Source of the DNA: Paenibacillus sp. PastM-3
Lineage (GTDB): Bacteria; Bacillota; Bacilli; Paenibacillales; Paenibacillaceae
NCBI RefSeq assembly: GCF_029893965.1
Contig: NZ_JARXXP010000018.1
Span: 62,001-126,000, forward strand
DNA: 64,000 nt
Direction of reading: 5' to 3'
This document shows positions 43,000 through 53,128 of this stretch, one piece after another; position 1 is the stretch's first letter; each line of letters opens with the position of its first letter. Below the pieces are notes generated by a model, which saw only the letters and a program-made list of their open reading frames with translations, was not told where the DNA came from and did not search any database. A program made the translations under genes and the position numbers.

Positions 43000-44328
43000 A
43001 TGAAAAAAAGCTCAACCGCTCTTGTAAGTATGATTATGGCCTCTGTTCTGCTTGCTGCTTGCGGCAATAATAACAATGCCGGCAACACGGCAGGTAATAC
43101 AGGCAGCAACACGGCGCCGGCAAGTGAGGCACCGGCGGCCTCAAATGCTTCCGGGGACGAAGCTGCTAACCAGGATATCAGCGGAACCATTACGTTCCTG
43201 ACGAACCGGACGGATATGATCGGCAAGGAATACGATGATTACGCCAAACGGTTTAAAGAGAAATATCCGAATGCCGAGATTCAGTTCGAAGCGATTACCG
43301 ATCTGGACAAAACCACTAAGATCCGCATGTCCTCCGGAGACTTCCCCGATGTTGTGCTGATTCCGACGATTCCAAACTCTGATCTGCCGAATTATTTTGC
43401 CCCGCTGGACGATCTGGGCTTGACCGATAAGATCTACTTTAAGGATTTCAAGTCCTATGAAGGCAAGCTGTACGGCATTTCTGTCGGCGCAACAACAACG
43501 GGCATTGTCTATAACAAAAAAGCCTTCGCCGATGCCGGAATCACCGAGCTGCCGAAGACACTGGATGAATTCTACGCTGCCAGCGAAAAGCTGAAGGCAA
43601 ACGGGGTTGTGCCGCTGGCCTCCAACTTCAAGGATCAGTGGCCGCTGTATCCGTGGGCCTCTGAAATCCCGACGAGCATTGCCGGCAACGCCAATCTGAA
43701 CAACGAGCGCATCAACAGCGATGAGCCGTTCCAGATGGATAACGCCTACGGCCAGGGGATGAGCATCCTCCGTACCATGCATGAGAAGGGCTACCTGGAG
43801 CCGGATGTGAACTCTACGAACTGGGAGCAGTCCAAAAAGGATGTAGCCAGCGGCAAATTCGCCATGTTTATGATCGGGAACTGGGCCATCCCGCAGGTCG
43901 CTTCCAGCGGAACAACCTCTGACAATGTCGGCTTCTTCCCGCTTCCGTATGACAACTCCGGCAAAGTTAACGTAACGCTGGCGCCTGACTGGGCTTACGG
44001 GGTCAACAAGGACAGCAAGCATCTGGAAACGGCCAAAGCTTTTGTAAAATGGATGCTTGAAGAGTCTGGTTTCGATGAGTTTGGCGGCTTCATTCCTGTT
44101 ATTAAGGATAAGGAACCAGCCGTACCGCAGCTGCAGGAATTCAACAGCTTTAACCCTGTTACGCTGGAAGCTGTGCCGGATGAACCTCAGGTTACCGATG
44201 TAGTGAACAAAGCCCAGATTACCAAGGAAGCCATGGTACAGGAATTCGTGCTCGCCAAAGATCCGCAGAGCGTCCTGGACAAATACAATAAAGCCTGGGC
44301 CAAGGCCAAGAAGGATGTAGCGAAGTAA
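43000..44328 (+). CDS. Sugar-binding lipoprotein, glucomannan locus
   Basis: A 442-residue solute-binding protein of the MalE-like (SBP_bac_1) type. ATG 43000 follows AAGGGGGAT; the frame is open upstream but runs through the operator. The signal peptide ends LLAACG, with lipidated Cys near residue 22 and an Asn/Gly/Ala/Ser tether. Mature features are GTITFLTNR, SSGDFPDVVL, and FAMFMIGNWAIPQ. It should deliver manno- or glucomanno-oligosaccharides to the two permeases. Confidence 0.88.
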   Translation: MKKSSTALVSMIMASVLLAACGNNNNAGNTAGNTGSNTAPASEAPAASNASGDEAANQDISGTITFLTNRTDMIGKEYDDYAKRFKEKYPNAEIQFEAITDLDKTTKIRMSSGDFPDVVLIPTIPNSDLPNYFAPLDDLGLTDKIYFKDFKSYEGKLYGISVGATTTGIVYNKKAFADAGITELPKTLDEFYAASEKLKANGVVPLASNFKDQWPLYPWASEIPTSIAGNANLNNERINSDEPFQMDNAYGQGMSILRTMHEKGYLEPDVNSTNWEQSKKDVASGKFAMFMIGNWAIPQVASSGTTSDNVGFFPLPYDNSGKVNVTLAPDWAYGVNKDSKHLETAKAFVKWMLEESGFDEFGGFIPVIKDKEPAVPQLQEFNSFNPVTLEAVPDEPQVTDVVNKAQITKEAMVQEFVLAKDPQSVLDKYNKAWAKAKKDVAK

Positions 44329-44360
44329 GCAGGGCAGAAGGAAATAAATAACATGATTGC

Positions 44361-44394
44361 TGCGGCGGATTGACCATCAGGCTAATCCGCCGCA
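44361..44394 (+). other. Strong intercistronic hairpin without a T-run
   Basis: TGCGGCGGATT and AATCCGCCGCA form a perfect 11-bp stem around a 12-nt loop, 33 bp after the lipoprotein stop. Lacking Ts, it more likely protects the lipoprotein mRNA 3' end than stops transcription. Confidence 0.6.
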
Positions 44395-44451
44395 GGTCTA
44401 TCAGGCAGCTTTAGAACACAACTAATTTACAGAGATAAGGAATGAGCAGCG

Positions 44452-45735
44452 ATGGGAGAAACTAATTTTGTCAGAAGGAAGGGAAGCAGGCTTTTTATTG
44501 GAGAGGAGCTGTACCGGTTCGCCGGGCCCAACATCTATTGGCTGGGGCTGGATGAGAATGTCGGCGGCATTGACTGGCCCACTTCGTTCAGGGTGACCAA
44601 TGCGCTGGATACGGCGGTGATGATGGGGGCGAATGCCCTGAGATCGCATACGCTCGGCGTGTCTGCAGGCCATCCCAAATCATTGATGCCGCGGCTGCGG
44701 GAGCTGAATGAGGAGGCTTTTGTCAAAGTTGACTTTGCACTCAATGAGATCGCTAAGCGCGGGCTACGGGTGATTATCCCGTTCGTCTGCAACTGGAGTT
44801 ATTATCACGGCGGCAAGTCCACGTTTACCGGATGGCGGGGCATTGACGACGAGAACGCTTTTTACACTGATGCTGATGTGATCTCGGATTACAAATGGTA
44901 CATCGGCCAGGTGCTGAACCGGACCAATACGATTAGCGGTGTGGTCTACAAGGATGACCCGGCCATTATGGCCTGGGAGCTCGGGAATGAGCTGAATCAT
45001 GCGCCCGCGGAGTGGGTGAGGGACATCTGCCGCTTTATCAAGGAGCTTGATCCTAACCACCTTGTCAGTCACGGGAAGCAGTTCGAGGTTGATTCAGACA
45101 AACTGGACATTCCGGAGCTGGATATTATGGATGTGCATTATTATCCGGCGGATGGCGGGGAGCTGGCGGCGGATGCGGCGCAGGTAAACGGCGCGGGTAA
45201 AGTGTTCATTGCAGGCGAGTATGGCTGGTCCTACGGGGAGCTGCAGGCTTTTCTGGACGAGGGAGAACGCAATGCAGCTGTATCAGGTACCTGCTTCTGG
45301 TCGCTGTTCGGCCATAATGATCACGGCGGTTATGTCCAGCATTATGACGGCTTTACGGCCCACTACCCGGGCAGCGGCTACAATTCCGAACATCTGGAGC
45401 GTATTCAGTCGCTGCGCGCTCATGCGTACCGGATGAGGGGAGAAGAGGCTCCGGAGACGGAGGTTAGAGACGCACCTGTGCTGCTGGGTGCAGCGGAAGG
45501 CAGAATCTGCTTCAGAGGTGTTGCCGGAGGAGCCTATTATACGCTGGAAAAAGCAACAGAAGGTCCGGAGGGACCGTGGACAACTCTGATTGAGCGGAGT
45601 CCGTCCAATTACGGCGGGGGCTGGCTGGATCCGGTCAGGGTCAAAACAGCGAAAGCCTATTACCGCATCAAAGCGCTGAGCATGAGCGGGGCAGAAGGGC
45701 CATATTCGGATGTAATAGAGTCGGAGGCTTTTTAA
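44452..45735 (+). CDS. Cytoplasmic GH5 beta-mannanase-like enzyme
   Basis: A 427-residue protein with a GH5 barrel (about residues 1-330) and a C-terminal FN3-like domain (about 340-427). Motifs include GPNIYWLGLDENVG, VIIPFVCNW, IMAWELGNEL with acid/base Glu180, DVHYYP, and FIAGEYGW with nucleophile Glu256, the layout of bacterial and plant-like mannanases. There is no signal peptide. It is a clear relative of the GH5 module in the next gene (compare YKDDPAIMAWELGNEL with YKEDKAILAWETGNEL). It would cut imported mannan fragments into substrates for the GH130 enzymes. Confidence 0.85.
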   Translation: MGETNFVRRKGSRLFIGEELYRFAGPNIYWLGLDENVGGIDWPTSFRVTNALDTAVMMGANALRSHTLGVSAGHPKSLMPRLRELNEEAFVKVDFALNEIAKRGLRVIIPFVCNWSYYHGGKSTFTGWRGIDDENAFYTDADVISDYKWYIGQVLNRTNTISGVVYKDDPAIMAWELGNELNHAPAEWVRDICRFIKELDPNHLVSHGKQFEVDSDKLDIPELDIMDVHYYPADGGELAADAAQVNGAGKVFIAGEYGWSYGELQAFLDEGERNAAVSGTCFWSLFGHNDHGGYVQHYDGFTAHYPGSGYNSEHLERIQSLRAHAYRMRGEEAPETEVRDAPVLLGAAEGRICFRGVAGGAYYTLEKATEGPEGPWTTLIERSPSNYGGGWLDPVRVKTAKAYYRIKALSMSGAEGPYSDVIESEAF

Positions 45736-45754
45736 TAGAAGGAGGAGGCGGACT

Positions 45755-48700
45755 ATGAATCATCGTTCGGGTAAGACATTCATTCAGCGTGGGATAACCA
45801 TGCTGATGATTGTCTCTATGCTGGCCAGTCTGGTAGTGCCATTGCAGGATAACCGTGTGCAGGCTGCTGGGGCAGCGGACAGCAATCTGATTGTAAACGG
45901 AGACTTTGAGAGCGGAAAGCTCGCGCCGTGGGAGTCGGGAAGTGAAACCAGAACGACCGTAACGGGCGATGTCTACAAAAGCGGAAGCTACTCACTGAAG
46001 ATTCAGGGTGACAGCAGCTATCCTTATGTGCGGCAGCTCCCGCTTGCAGTGGAGGCGGGTACGGACTACCGTTTAAGCTTCTATGCCAAAACGGAGAATG
46101 CAGCAGCTATCCTGCAGTACCGGGTTGCCTCGGCTGACAGCTCCAACACGGCCATCCAGGATCTGACGGCGACGGACGCCAGCGGGGACTGGAAAGCATA
46201 CACTACTTCTTTTAACAGTGGTAATCATACATCCATCCGGGTTGTGCTGAAAGCTACGGGTACGGTATACTTTGATGAAGTAGTACTGGAGAAAGTAAAG
46301 AGTGGAGAGTCTGAAATGGCCAATATATTGCCGGATGATCCGAGCATCCGTTATTTCGGGCGGTGGGATACCCGTGATGCCTCTGCTTATTCAACCTCCT
46401 GGGGAGGTACTTATTTCAAGGTTAACTTTACCGGAACAACAGTCAAGCTGAACGTCGGTTCCAGTGTGAGCTTCTATGCACGGATTGATGGGGTTGAGCA
46501 GCGCTATACCGGTGTGAACGGTACGGTTGATCTGACGCCGGTTCCGTTGTCTCCGGGGACGCATACGCTTATGATAGCTACTCCCTATACGGATCAGTCT
46601 CTGACCTTCAAAGGGCTGATCATTGATGAAGGCGCTTCCGTAGCTGCTCCGCCGGTGGGAGCGAAGACGATTGAATTCACGGGCGCTTCCATTATTGCAG
46701 GCTACCTGCTGCCCAAGCAGGCTTTGTCCGACTATGGCTGGCTGGCGGCAGAAAAGCTCGGCTACGAGCATACGCAGATTGCCCAGTCCGGTATGGGGCT
46801 GGTGGACCAGTGGTCCGGCGGCAGCTATATTGCCAATAAAGCAGGACTCAGCAAGCAGTTTTTCAAGCTGAAAAATGCGGATTCCGGCGACGATACAGCG
46901 TATGACTTCTCCGGCCCCGAGCCGGACATGGTCGTAATCAATGTGGGAACAAATGATAAGAATTTCAATGTGCCCTCAGATATGTATCAGTCGGCATACA
47001 CGGAGTTTCTGGCCGGAATCCGCGGCAAGTACCCGAATGCTGAGCTTTATGCGCAGCGCCTGTTCAACGGAGTGTATGCAGCAGAAACCCTGGCTGCTGT
47101 AAATGCCCGCCAGGCAGCCGGCGACAGCAAGGTACATTATATTGATACAACAGGCTGGCTCTCGGATGCAGATTATATCGACGGCACCCATCCGAACGAG
47201 AGCGCCCATGTGAAGCTGGCGGATAAGCTCGCTGCCATTCTCGGAAAGGATGAAGGCATTACGGCAGGCCGGCCTGTAATTGAAGGAACACCGGAGATCG
47301 GCAGAACGCTGACCGGCAGCTATCAATACAGCAGTGTCTCCGGTTCTCCGGAGGGAAGTTCGGTTTACCGCTGGCTGCTGAGCAGCACGGAAGATGGTCC
47401 ATATCTGCCGATTGACGGTGCAGCAGCCAAAGAGCTGGTGCTGCAGCGTTCGCACAGCAAGGCCTATATCAAATTCGAAGTGACGCCGGTCGACGCTACG
47501 GGTAAATTCGGCAGTCCGGTGCAGAGTGAGCCGGTCAGGGTTGGTGCGGCCGGTGTGCAGGATTCGGTGTTCGAGCATTTTGTTACGGTAGACGGAGACC
47601 AGCTCATGGACGGTGATCAGCTCTTCCGGTTCGCTTCAATGAACTATCCGGGCGGCATGCGTGATCCGGACTTCTCCCAGGAGGATGCGATCCGCACACT
47701 CTCTGAGATGGGCGGTCAGGTGACCCGTACCTACATTCCTCCGGTCAAACGGTATGATAATGCGAATGCCAGCTATGCGCTGGTGCTCGGGCCGGATGAG
47801 AACGGCGTGATGCAGTTTAACGAAGCCGGGTTCCGCAAGCTGGATAATCTGCTGGCACTGGCTAACCAGTACGGTGTGCGGCTGATCATTCCGTTTGTGG
47901 ATCAATGGCAGTGGGAAGGCGGCATCGAAAGCTATGTAAACTTCCGTTATCCGGGCACGATCAGCGGCGAAGCGGCCAGTGACGAGGATGCCTGGAAATT
48001 CTACACCGATCCGCTGGTCATTTCGGATTTCAAGCAGGTCATCCATTATATGATGAACCGGGTCAATACCATCACAGGTGTGCCTTACAAGGAAGACAAA
48101 GCGATTCTCGCCTGGGAAACGGGTAATGAGCTCGGGGGCTACAACCAGGAGAAATTCCCGCAGTCCTGGACCACCGAAATCGCCCGTTACATTAAGGAAG
48201 AGGAGCAGCCGTCCCAGCTGCTGCTTGACGGACGGTTCGCCGTACATGCGGATTCGCTGACTGATGCCAATATCGACATCGTCGGCAACCATTTCTATAC
48301 CGGCAACTTCATTGATAAAATTAATGCCGACCGGGAGATGGCCAAGGGCAAGAAGCCGTACATTCTTGGTGAATTCGGCCTTTATACGACTCAGGCTCCG
48401 GTAGAGGCGCTGTTTAATGCGGCGCTGCAGAATGGCAGCAGCGGTATCATGATCTGGTCGCTGCGTCCGCATAAGGAGGACGGCGGGTTCTTCTGGCATG
48501 ATGAGAACCCGGGCAACTGGGCCTCCTATCACTGGCCGGGCTTCTCCTCCAGTGATTATTACAGTGAAACTGCCATTATCCGTACAGTATACAAATACGC
48601 TTATTATATGAAGGAAAACGATAAAGGGAAGACTTCGGCTGTGCCGGCCATTCCGGCTCCGGCTAATCCGCCGGTCCTGTTCCCGGTTACTTCGGTCGCG

Positions 48701-51700
48701 GACATCCGCTGGCAGGGCTCAGTCGGGGCCTCAGGATATGAGGTGCAGCGCTCTGAGGACGGCCAGAACTGGATCACGGTAACCAGTGATTTTTCGGACG
48801 GCGGCCGGGCGGGTACGCCAGCCTTCCATGATGAGCAGGCGCTTAGCGGAGTTACGTATTCGTACCGGGTCCGCGGCGTGAACGAGTCGGGGGTATCGGA
48901 TTGGTCCAATATTGTGACCACCTCTGCGCAGCATGTGATCACGGATGAGCTGAGCCTGCTCTATAACGATACGGAGAAACGAAAGGTATACACGTATGAC
49001 AGCTCCTCCAATGTGCTGACCAGCTCGCCGGACGGCAATGAGCTGGGAATCGGCTACAAGGCTTATGTCTCAACGGCAGCACCGGGCTTTCTGGTGTACG
49101 GCTCCCCTGTGCCGCTGAACAGCATCAGTCTTTTGGCCGCAGGAAGCGGAAGCATCGGTTGGTTTATTTCGGAGGATGGCGTTACCTATAAGGAAATTCA
49201 GCCTTCGCTGTCCGGAGGCAGGTACACCGCAGATCAGCTGCCGGCCGGTATCCGGTTTGTTAAATTCCGTATTCCCGGCAGCAATACGGTTCAGCTCGAT
49301 AAGGTGCAGCTGACGTATCACTATGACGGAAGCGGCTATAAAGCACTGCCGGTGCTGCAAAAGAACGGCTTTGTAGTGGACAGCACATTCGACAGTGCTC
49401 CGGTGAAGTCAGGCAGCCTGACACTGAAGGAAGGCTCGGCTGATACGGAGAATAAGGCTGTGCTGGTCAAGAGCGGCACCGGTGAAGGCTCGGTTGTATA
49501 TGGAGTGAGCGGTGATGTGAATGCTTACCGGTTCACTACCTATGCAAATACGGGAGAACGTCTGAGCTTCTATGCTTCTATAGATGGTGAGACTTATACC
49601 GCAGTATTGCCTGCAGTCAATGAAAGCCCGGTGTCTGATGACTGGAAAAAAGTGATCTACACCGACTTTGCCGTCCCGGCTTCAACGCGTTATATCAAGG
49701 CCGTCTATCCGGCCTCTGCCGCCGGAGCAGCGCCGGGCATCGCGCTTGCGGAGATCGGCTACGGTGCGAACAGTATCCCGCTGACCGATAAGCCTCCGGT
49801 TAATGTTATGGAGGATGGGGAATATGATTACGGTTTGGACAGCAATATTGCCGCCCGCTACACGGCTCTGCCGGGGGCAGGTGAACTTTCGCTGTCACTG
49901 GATACAGCCAATAAAAATGACGGAAGCTATGGGGTTAAATTGTCCTATGACTTCGGGCAGTATGGCTCTGCGGGGACTGGAAGAGTACTGGAGCATGCTG
50001 ATCTGTCAGCGTTCGATGCCCTGCATGCCTGGGTAAAGGGCGACGGTTCAGCGGCCAAGCTTATTTTCCGGCTGACTGCACAGGACGGCAAGGTATGGGA
50101 TGCCGAAGTGCCGGTTAGTGGTACGGAGGGCAGAACAGTAGAAATCAGACGCAGTGCGGGACAGGGTGAAGCGGACTGGAGTGACATCGTTCATTTCTCG
50201 ATGATTATTGAGCGGGCAGACGGTTCTCCTGCGGCCGGTTCGGTAACGGTGGATGATATCCGGTTCGCCAATGCGGCCAAGCTGGACAATTTCGAAGGCT
50301 ACGGCGGGTACAACGCCTTGCTGCAAAAAGCTTTTGCCCGCAATACCGGGGGAGGCGCGTTCGAGGTTTCGCTTGATGCCGGGCATAAATCGGAAGGCGG
50401 CTATGGCCTGAAGATTGATTATAACTTCTCCGGTCCGGGTTATGCCGGCGGCAGCTTCAGCCCCGACTTCCTGAACCTTGAAGGCTATGACGGCTTCAGC
50501 TTCTGGCTCCAGCCGGACGGCTCGAACAATGAGCTGGCGATCCAGTTCTCCGATGCCGGCGGAAAGTTCTGGGAGACCAAGGCGGTTGTTAAAGGGACGG
50601 AGCCGCGGATCATGTATGTTCCTTTTGATGACTTCCGCTACCCGAGCTGGTACAGCAGTGACCAGACGGCCCGTCCTGATACCAGACATAATATTTCGAC
50701 GGTGTCTTTCTATCTTGGTGCATCTGCTGAATCTGTTGCCTCATCGGGTACGATGTACATTGATGATATTAATGGTGCGGATTTCACCAGCCGGCTGCAG
50801 AGCGGTAGTGTAACGATGGATAAGACGGACAAGGAGATTACTGCCCTGCCGTATACGATCCATGGTAGTGCAGCAGGAGCAGAGTATATTGCCATCCACG
50901 CCGGGAAGCAGGTATTCTATGCCCCTGTGAAAAGCGACGGCACATGGTCTTACTCAACTTCGAAGCTGGCGAACGGGACGCGTGAAATTACAGCCTCCAT
51001 CGAGCTGTATAATGGCACAGCCGTGCAGACTGACAGCCACACAGTTGAGGTGGATGTAGCAAACAATCCGTATACCGAAGACGGTACGCAGCCTGCATTG
51101 CATAATTATCTGCTGAATCCAAGCTATGATGAAGTGATTGATGCTGCTGCCTGGCCGCTCCTTCCGCAGCAATGGACGCATAAGAATGCGGCGGGTGCGG
51201 ACGTTACGGACGGCACAGTCAAGCTGGAAGCAACAGATGTCCGGACGGGCCCTTACCGGCTCGTGCACTGGAATGCCGGTGCCTATGAAGTAACCACTTC
51301 CCAGGAGGCAGCGGATCTTCCGGCCGGTATTTATGAGCTGCGGGCCTGGACTAAATCCAAGGGCGGGCAGCAGGTTGTGGAGATGACTGCTACAGCAGGT
51401 GGTGCAACGCTGAAGGCTGCGATTCCGACAGGCACGGGTACCTGGTCCTATATGAGGATTCCGGGCATTGAAGTGAAAGACGGGAAGGTAGTGGCGGGCT
51501 TCCACTCCAAGGATCTCGGCGGCAACTGGCTCGCTGTTGAGGATACCGAGCTGGTCCGCACTGGCGATCTGCCGGGCGGCGGGGAACCGACGCCGACACC
51601 GACAATGACGCCGACACCGGAGCCGACAGCAACGCCTACGGCAACGGCGACACCGACAGCAACACCGGTGGCAACGGCAACGGCGACACCGACAGTGAAG

Positions 51701-52948
51701 CCGACAGCAACACCTACGCCGGGAGCGACGGCAACACCAGAGGGAACGCCAGCGCCGGAAGCAACGTCATCGCCGTCACCGGAACCGCCTGCACTGCCGG
51801 GAGGAACCCCTACAGCACCAATGCCTTCTTCCAGTGCGGCGCCAACTGCAGGGCCTCTGTCCCATAGCCTGGAGGAACTAACCCGCAGGATTGCTGCGGC
51901 CGTGAACGGGACAGCGCCGATTGTTATTGAGGGCAGCGATCAGGGAGCAGTACTGCCGGCAGAGCTGGCGGATCTGCTTGATGGCAGAGCTGTGCAGATT
52001 GTTACGCCGGGCGTGAAGCTTACGCTGCCTCAGGCGGTGCTCAGCCAGCTTACACAAACGCTGGAACCAAAGGCGTGGACTGGCGCAACCATTACATTCT
52101 CCATAGACAGTTCGGCAATTCCGGCACTGGTACCGGTGAATGGTGTGCAGCTGAACGCTACGGGGCTGATGTATGACTTCAGTCTGGCGGTTCAAGCTGC
52201 GGATGGCAGCAGACACAGTCTGAGCCGGTTTAATCAGCCGGTTCAAGTAGAGCTTCCAATAGGAAATAATGTGAACCGTGAGTTACTGGGCATTTACTAC
52301 ATCAATGAGGATGGAGTTGCAGAGTACACCGGCGGCCGTGCCGGAGCAGCTGCCATTATTGCAGATTTGCAGCATTTCAGCAAATATGCTGTGCTCGAAT
52401 ACCGTAAATCCTACAGCGATGTATCAGCTGCGCATTGGGCTTATCAGGCCATAACAGCCTTAAGCGCCAAGCACGTAGTAAACGGGACTGGAGATTTGCT
52501 GTTTGGTCCACAGCGTGCTGTGACCCGGGCTGAATTTGTGGCGATGCTGGTCAGAGCCTATGGCTGGACGGCGCAACCGTCTTCCGGTTTCGCGGACGTC
52601 TCCGCCGATTCCTGGTATGCCTCTTATGTAGCGGCAGCCGTTGAACGCGGAATTGTGCAGGGCCGGAGCAGCGGCCAATTTGACCCGGATGCTTTGATTT
52701 CCAGAGAGGAAATGGCTGTGATGGCGGAACGGGCCATGCGGATGAGCGGTTCGGCCGTTGAATCAAGCATCCCTTCAGCCGTTTCCTACAAAGACAGTGC
52801 GGCGATTTCCGGATGGGCTGCAGATGCTGTTGCCCGGCTGACTGCCGCAGGAATAGTAACCGGAAATACCGGCGGTTCCTTCCTTCCCAAGGAGAATGCT
52901 TCCCGTGCGGAAAGTGTGCAGCTTATCTACCTTTTAATGAAGAAATAA
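45755..52948 (+). CDS. Giant SLH-anchored CE2-like esterase / GH5 mannanase
   Basis: A 2397-residue secreted protein. Modules in order: signal peptide (about 1-38); CBM4/9-like (42-182); CE2-type jelly roll plus SGNH esterase (194-502) with TGASIIAG (Ser312), VGTND and DGTHPN (Asp476, His479); Ig-like (505-600); GH5 mannanase (610-955) with TGNEL (Glu792) and LGEFGL (Glu873); FN3 (965-1065); discoidin-like stretches (1065-1340); two CBM11/CIA30-like domains (1350-1507 and 1507-1690); Ig-like; another CBM-like domain (1780-1940); a Thr-Pro linker (1942-2035); an unknown domain; three SLH repeats (2215-2397). It probably deacetylates and cuts glucomannan while bound to the cell wall. RBS is GGAGGAGG. 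Confidence 0.88.
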   Translation: MNHRSGKTFIQRGITMLMIVSMLASLVVPLQDNRVQAAGAADSNLIVNGDFESGKLAPWESGSETRTTVTGDVYKSGSYSLKIQGDSSYPYVRQLPLAVEAGTDYRLSFYAKTENAAAILQYRVASADSSNTAIQDLTATDASGDWKAYTTSFNSGNHTSIRVVLKATGTVYFDEVVLEKVKSGESEMANILPDDPSIRYFGRWDTRDASAYSTSWGGTYFKVNFTGTTVKLNVGSSVSFYARIDGVEQRYTGVNGTVDLTPVPLSPGTHTLMIATPYTDQSLTFKGLIIDEGASVAAPPVGAKTIEFTGASIIAGYLLPKQALSDYGWLAAEKLGYEHTQIAQSGMGLVDQWSGGSYIANKAGLSKQFFKLKNADSGDDTAYDFSGPEPDMVVINVGTNDKNFNVPSDMYQSAYTEFLAGIRGKYPNAELYAQRLFNGVYAAETLAAVNARQAAGDSKVHYIDTTGWLSDADYIDGTHPNESAHVKLADKLAAILGKDEGITAGRPVIEGTPEIGRTLTGSYQYSSVSGSPEGSSVYRWLLSSTEDGPYLPIDGAAAKELVLQRSHSKAYIKFEVTPVDATGKFGSPVQSEPVRVGAAGVQDSVFEHFVTVDGDQLMDGDQLFRFASMNYPGGMRDPDFSQEDAIRTLSEMGGQVTRTYIPPVKRYDNANASYALVLGPDENGVMQFNEAGFRKLDNLLALANQYGVRLIIPFVDQWQWEGGIESYVNFRYPGTISGEAASDEDAWKFYTDPLVISDFKQVIHYMMNRVNTITGVPYKEDKAILAWETGNELGGYNQEKFPQSWTTEIARYIKEEEQPSQLLLDGRFAVHADSLTDANIDIVGNHFYTGNFIDKINADREMAKGKKPYILGEFGLYTTQAPVEALFNAALQNGSSGIMIWSLRPHKEDGGFFWHDENPGNWASYHWPGFSSSDYYSETAIIRTVYKYAYYMKENDKGKTSAVPAIPAPANPPVLFPVTSVADIRWQGSVGASGYEVQRSEDGQNWITVTSDFSDGGRAGTPAFHDEQALSGVTYSYRVRGVNESGVSDWSNIVTTSAQHVITDELSLLYNDTEKRKVYTYDSSSNVLTSSPDGNELGIGYKAYVSTAAPGFLVYGSPVPLNSISLLAAGSGSIGWFISEDGVTYKEIQPSLSGGRYTADQLPAGIRFVKFRIPGSNTVQLDKVQLTYHYDGSGYKALPVLQKNGFVVDSTFDSAPVKSGSLTLKEGSADTENKAVLVKSGTGEGSVVYGVSGDVNAYRFTTYANTGERLSFYASIDGETYTAVLPAVNESPVSDDWKKVIYTDFAVPASTRYIKAVYPASAAGAAPGIALAEIGYGANSIPLTDKPPVNVMEDGEYDYGLDSNIAARYTALPGAGELSLSLDTANKNDGSYGVKLSYDFGQYGSAGTGRVLEHADLSAFDALHAWVKGDGSAAKLIFRLTAQDGKVWDAEVPVSGTEGRTVEIRRSAGQGEADWSDIVHFSMIIERADGSPAAGSVTVDDIRFANAAKLDNFEGYGGYNALLQKAFARNTGGGAFEVSLDAGHKSEGGYGLKIDYNFSGPGYAGGSFSPDFLNLEGYDGFSFWLQPDGSNNELAIQFSDAGGKFWETKAVVKGTEPRIMYVPFDDFRYPSWYSSDQTARPDTRHNISTVSFYLGASAESVASSGTMYIDDINGADFTSRLQSGSVTMDKTDKEITALPYTIHGSAAGAEYIAIHAGKQVFYAPVKSDGTWSYSTSKLANGTREITASIELYNGTAVQTDSHTVEVDVANNPYTEDGTQPALHNYLLNPSYDEVIDAAAWPLLPQQWTHKNAAGADVTDGTVKLEATDVRTGPYRLVHWNAGAYEVTTSQEAADLPAGIYELRAWTKSKGGQQVVEMTATAGGATLKAAIPTGTGTWSYMRIPGIEVKDGKVVAGFHSKDLGGNWLAVEDTELVRTGDLPGGGEPTPTPTMTPTPEPTATPTATATPTATPVATATATPTVKPTATPTPGATATPEGTPAPEATSSPSPEPPALPGGTPTAPMPSSSAAPTAGPLSHSLEELTRRIAAAVNGTAPIVIEGSDQGAVLPAELADLLDGRAVQIVTPGVKLTLPQAVLSQLTQTLEPKAWTGATITFSIDSSAIPALVPVNGVQLNATGLMYDFSLAVQAADGSRHSLSRFNQPVQVELPIGNNVNRELLGIYYINEDGVAEYTGGRAGAAAIIADLQHFSKYAVLEYRKSYSDVSAAHWAYQAITALSAKHVVNGTGDLLFGPQRAVTRAEFVAMLVRAYGWTAQPSSGFADVSADSWYASYVAAAVERGIVQGRSSGQFDPDALISREEMAVMAERAMRMSGSAVESSIPSAVSYKDSAAISGWAADAVARLTAAGIVTGNTGGSFLPKENASRAESVQLIYLLMKK

Positions 52949-52970
52949 TTAATAAGAGATATGCTTATTT

Positions 52971-53006
52971 CAGAGCGGATGCCTGCGGGTGTCTGCTCTG
53001 TTTTTA
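52971..53006 (+). terminator. Rho-independent terminator
   Basis: CAGAGC...GCTCTG with further internal pairing (GATGCC/GGTGTC), followed by TTTTTAT, 23 bp after the giant gene. Confidence 0.85.
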
Positions 53007-53043
53007 TATTTTTATTAAAAATTAATATTTAGTTCAGCTAATG

Positions 53044-53072
53044 TTGAAATTTGTTTAATAAAGCGCTATGCT
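53044..53072 (+). promoter_or_regulatory. Putative promoter of the LacI gene
   Basis: TTGAAA, 17 bp and TATGCT. The AT-rich GTTGAAATTTGTTTAATA block resembles those before the other genes of this locus, but the 14-bp operator is absent. Confidence 0.5.
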
Positions 53073-53128
53073 ATACATAACAGAATAACTTTAAGCTAAC
53101 GAACTAATAACTCTCCGGAAAGTGGGAT

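Noticed and set aside
51585..51860. Repetitive ACA/CCG-rich DNA that could look like a satellite or CRISPR-like repeat
   Set aside because: It encodes the Thr-Pro linker of the giant surface enzyme; no spacers or conserved repeat unit are present.
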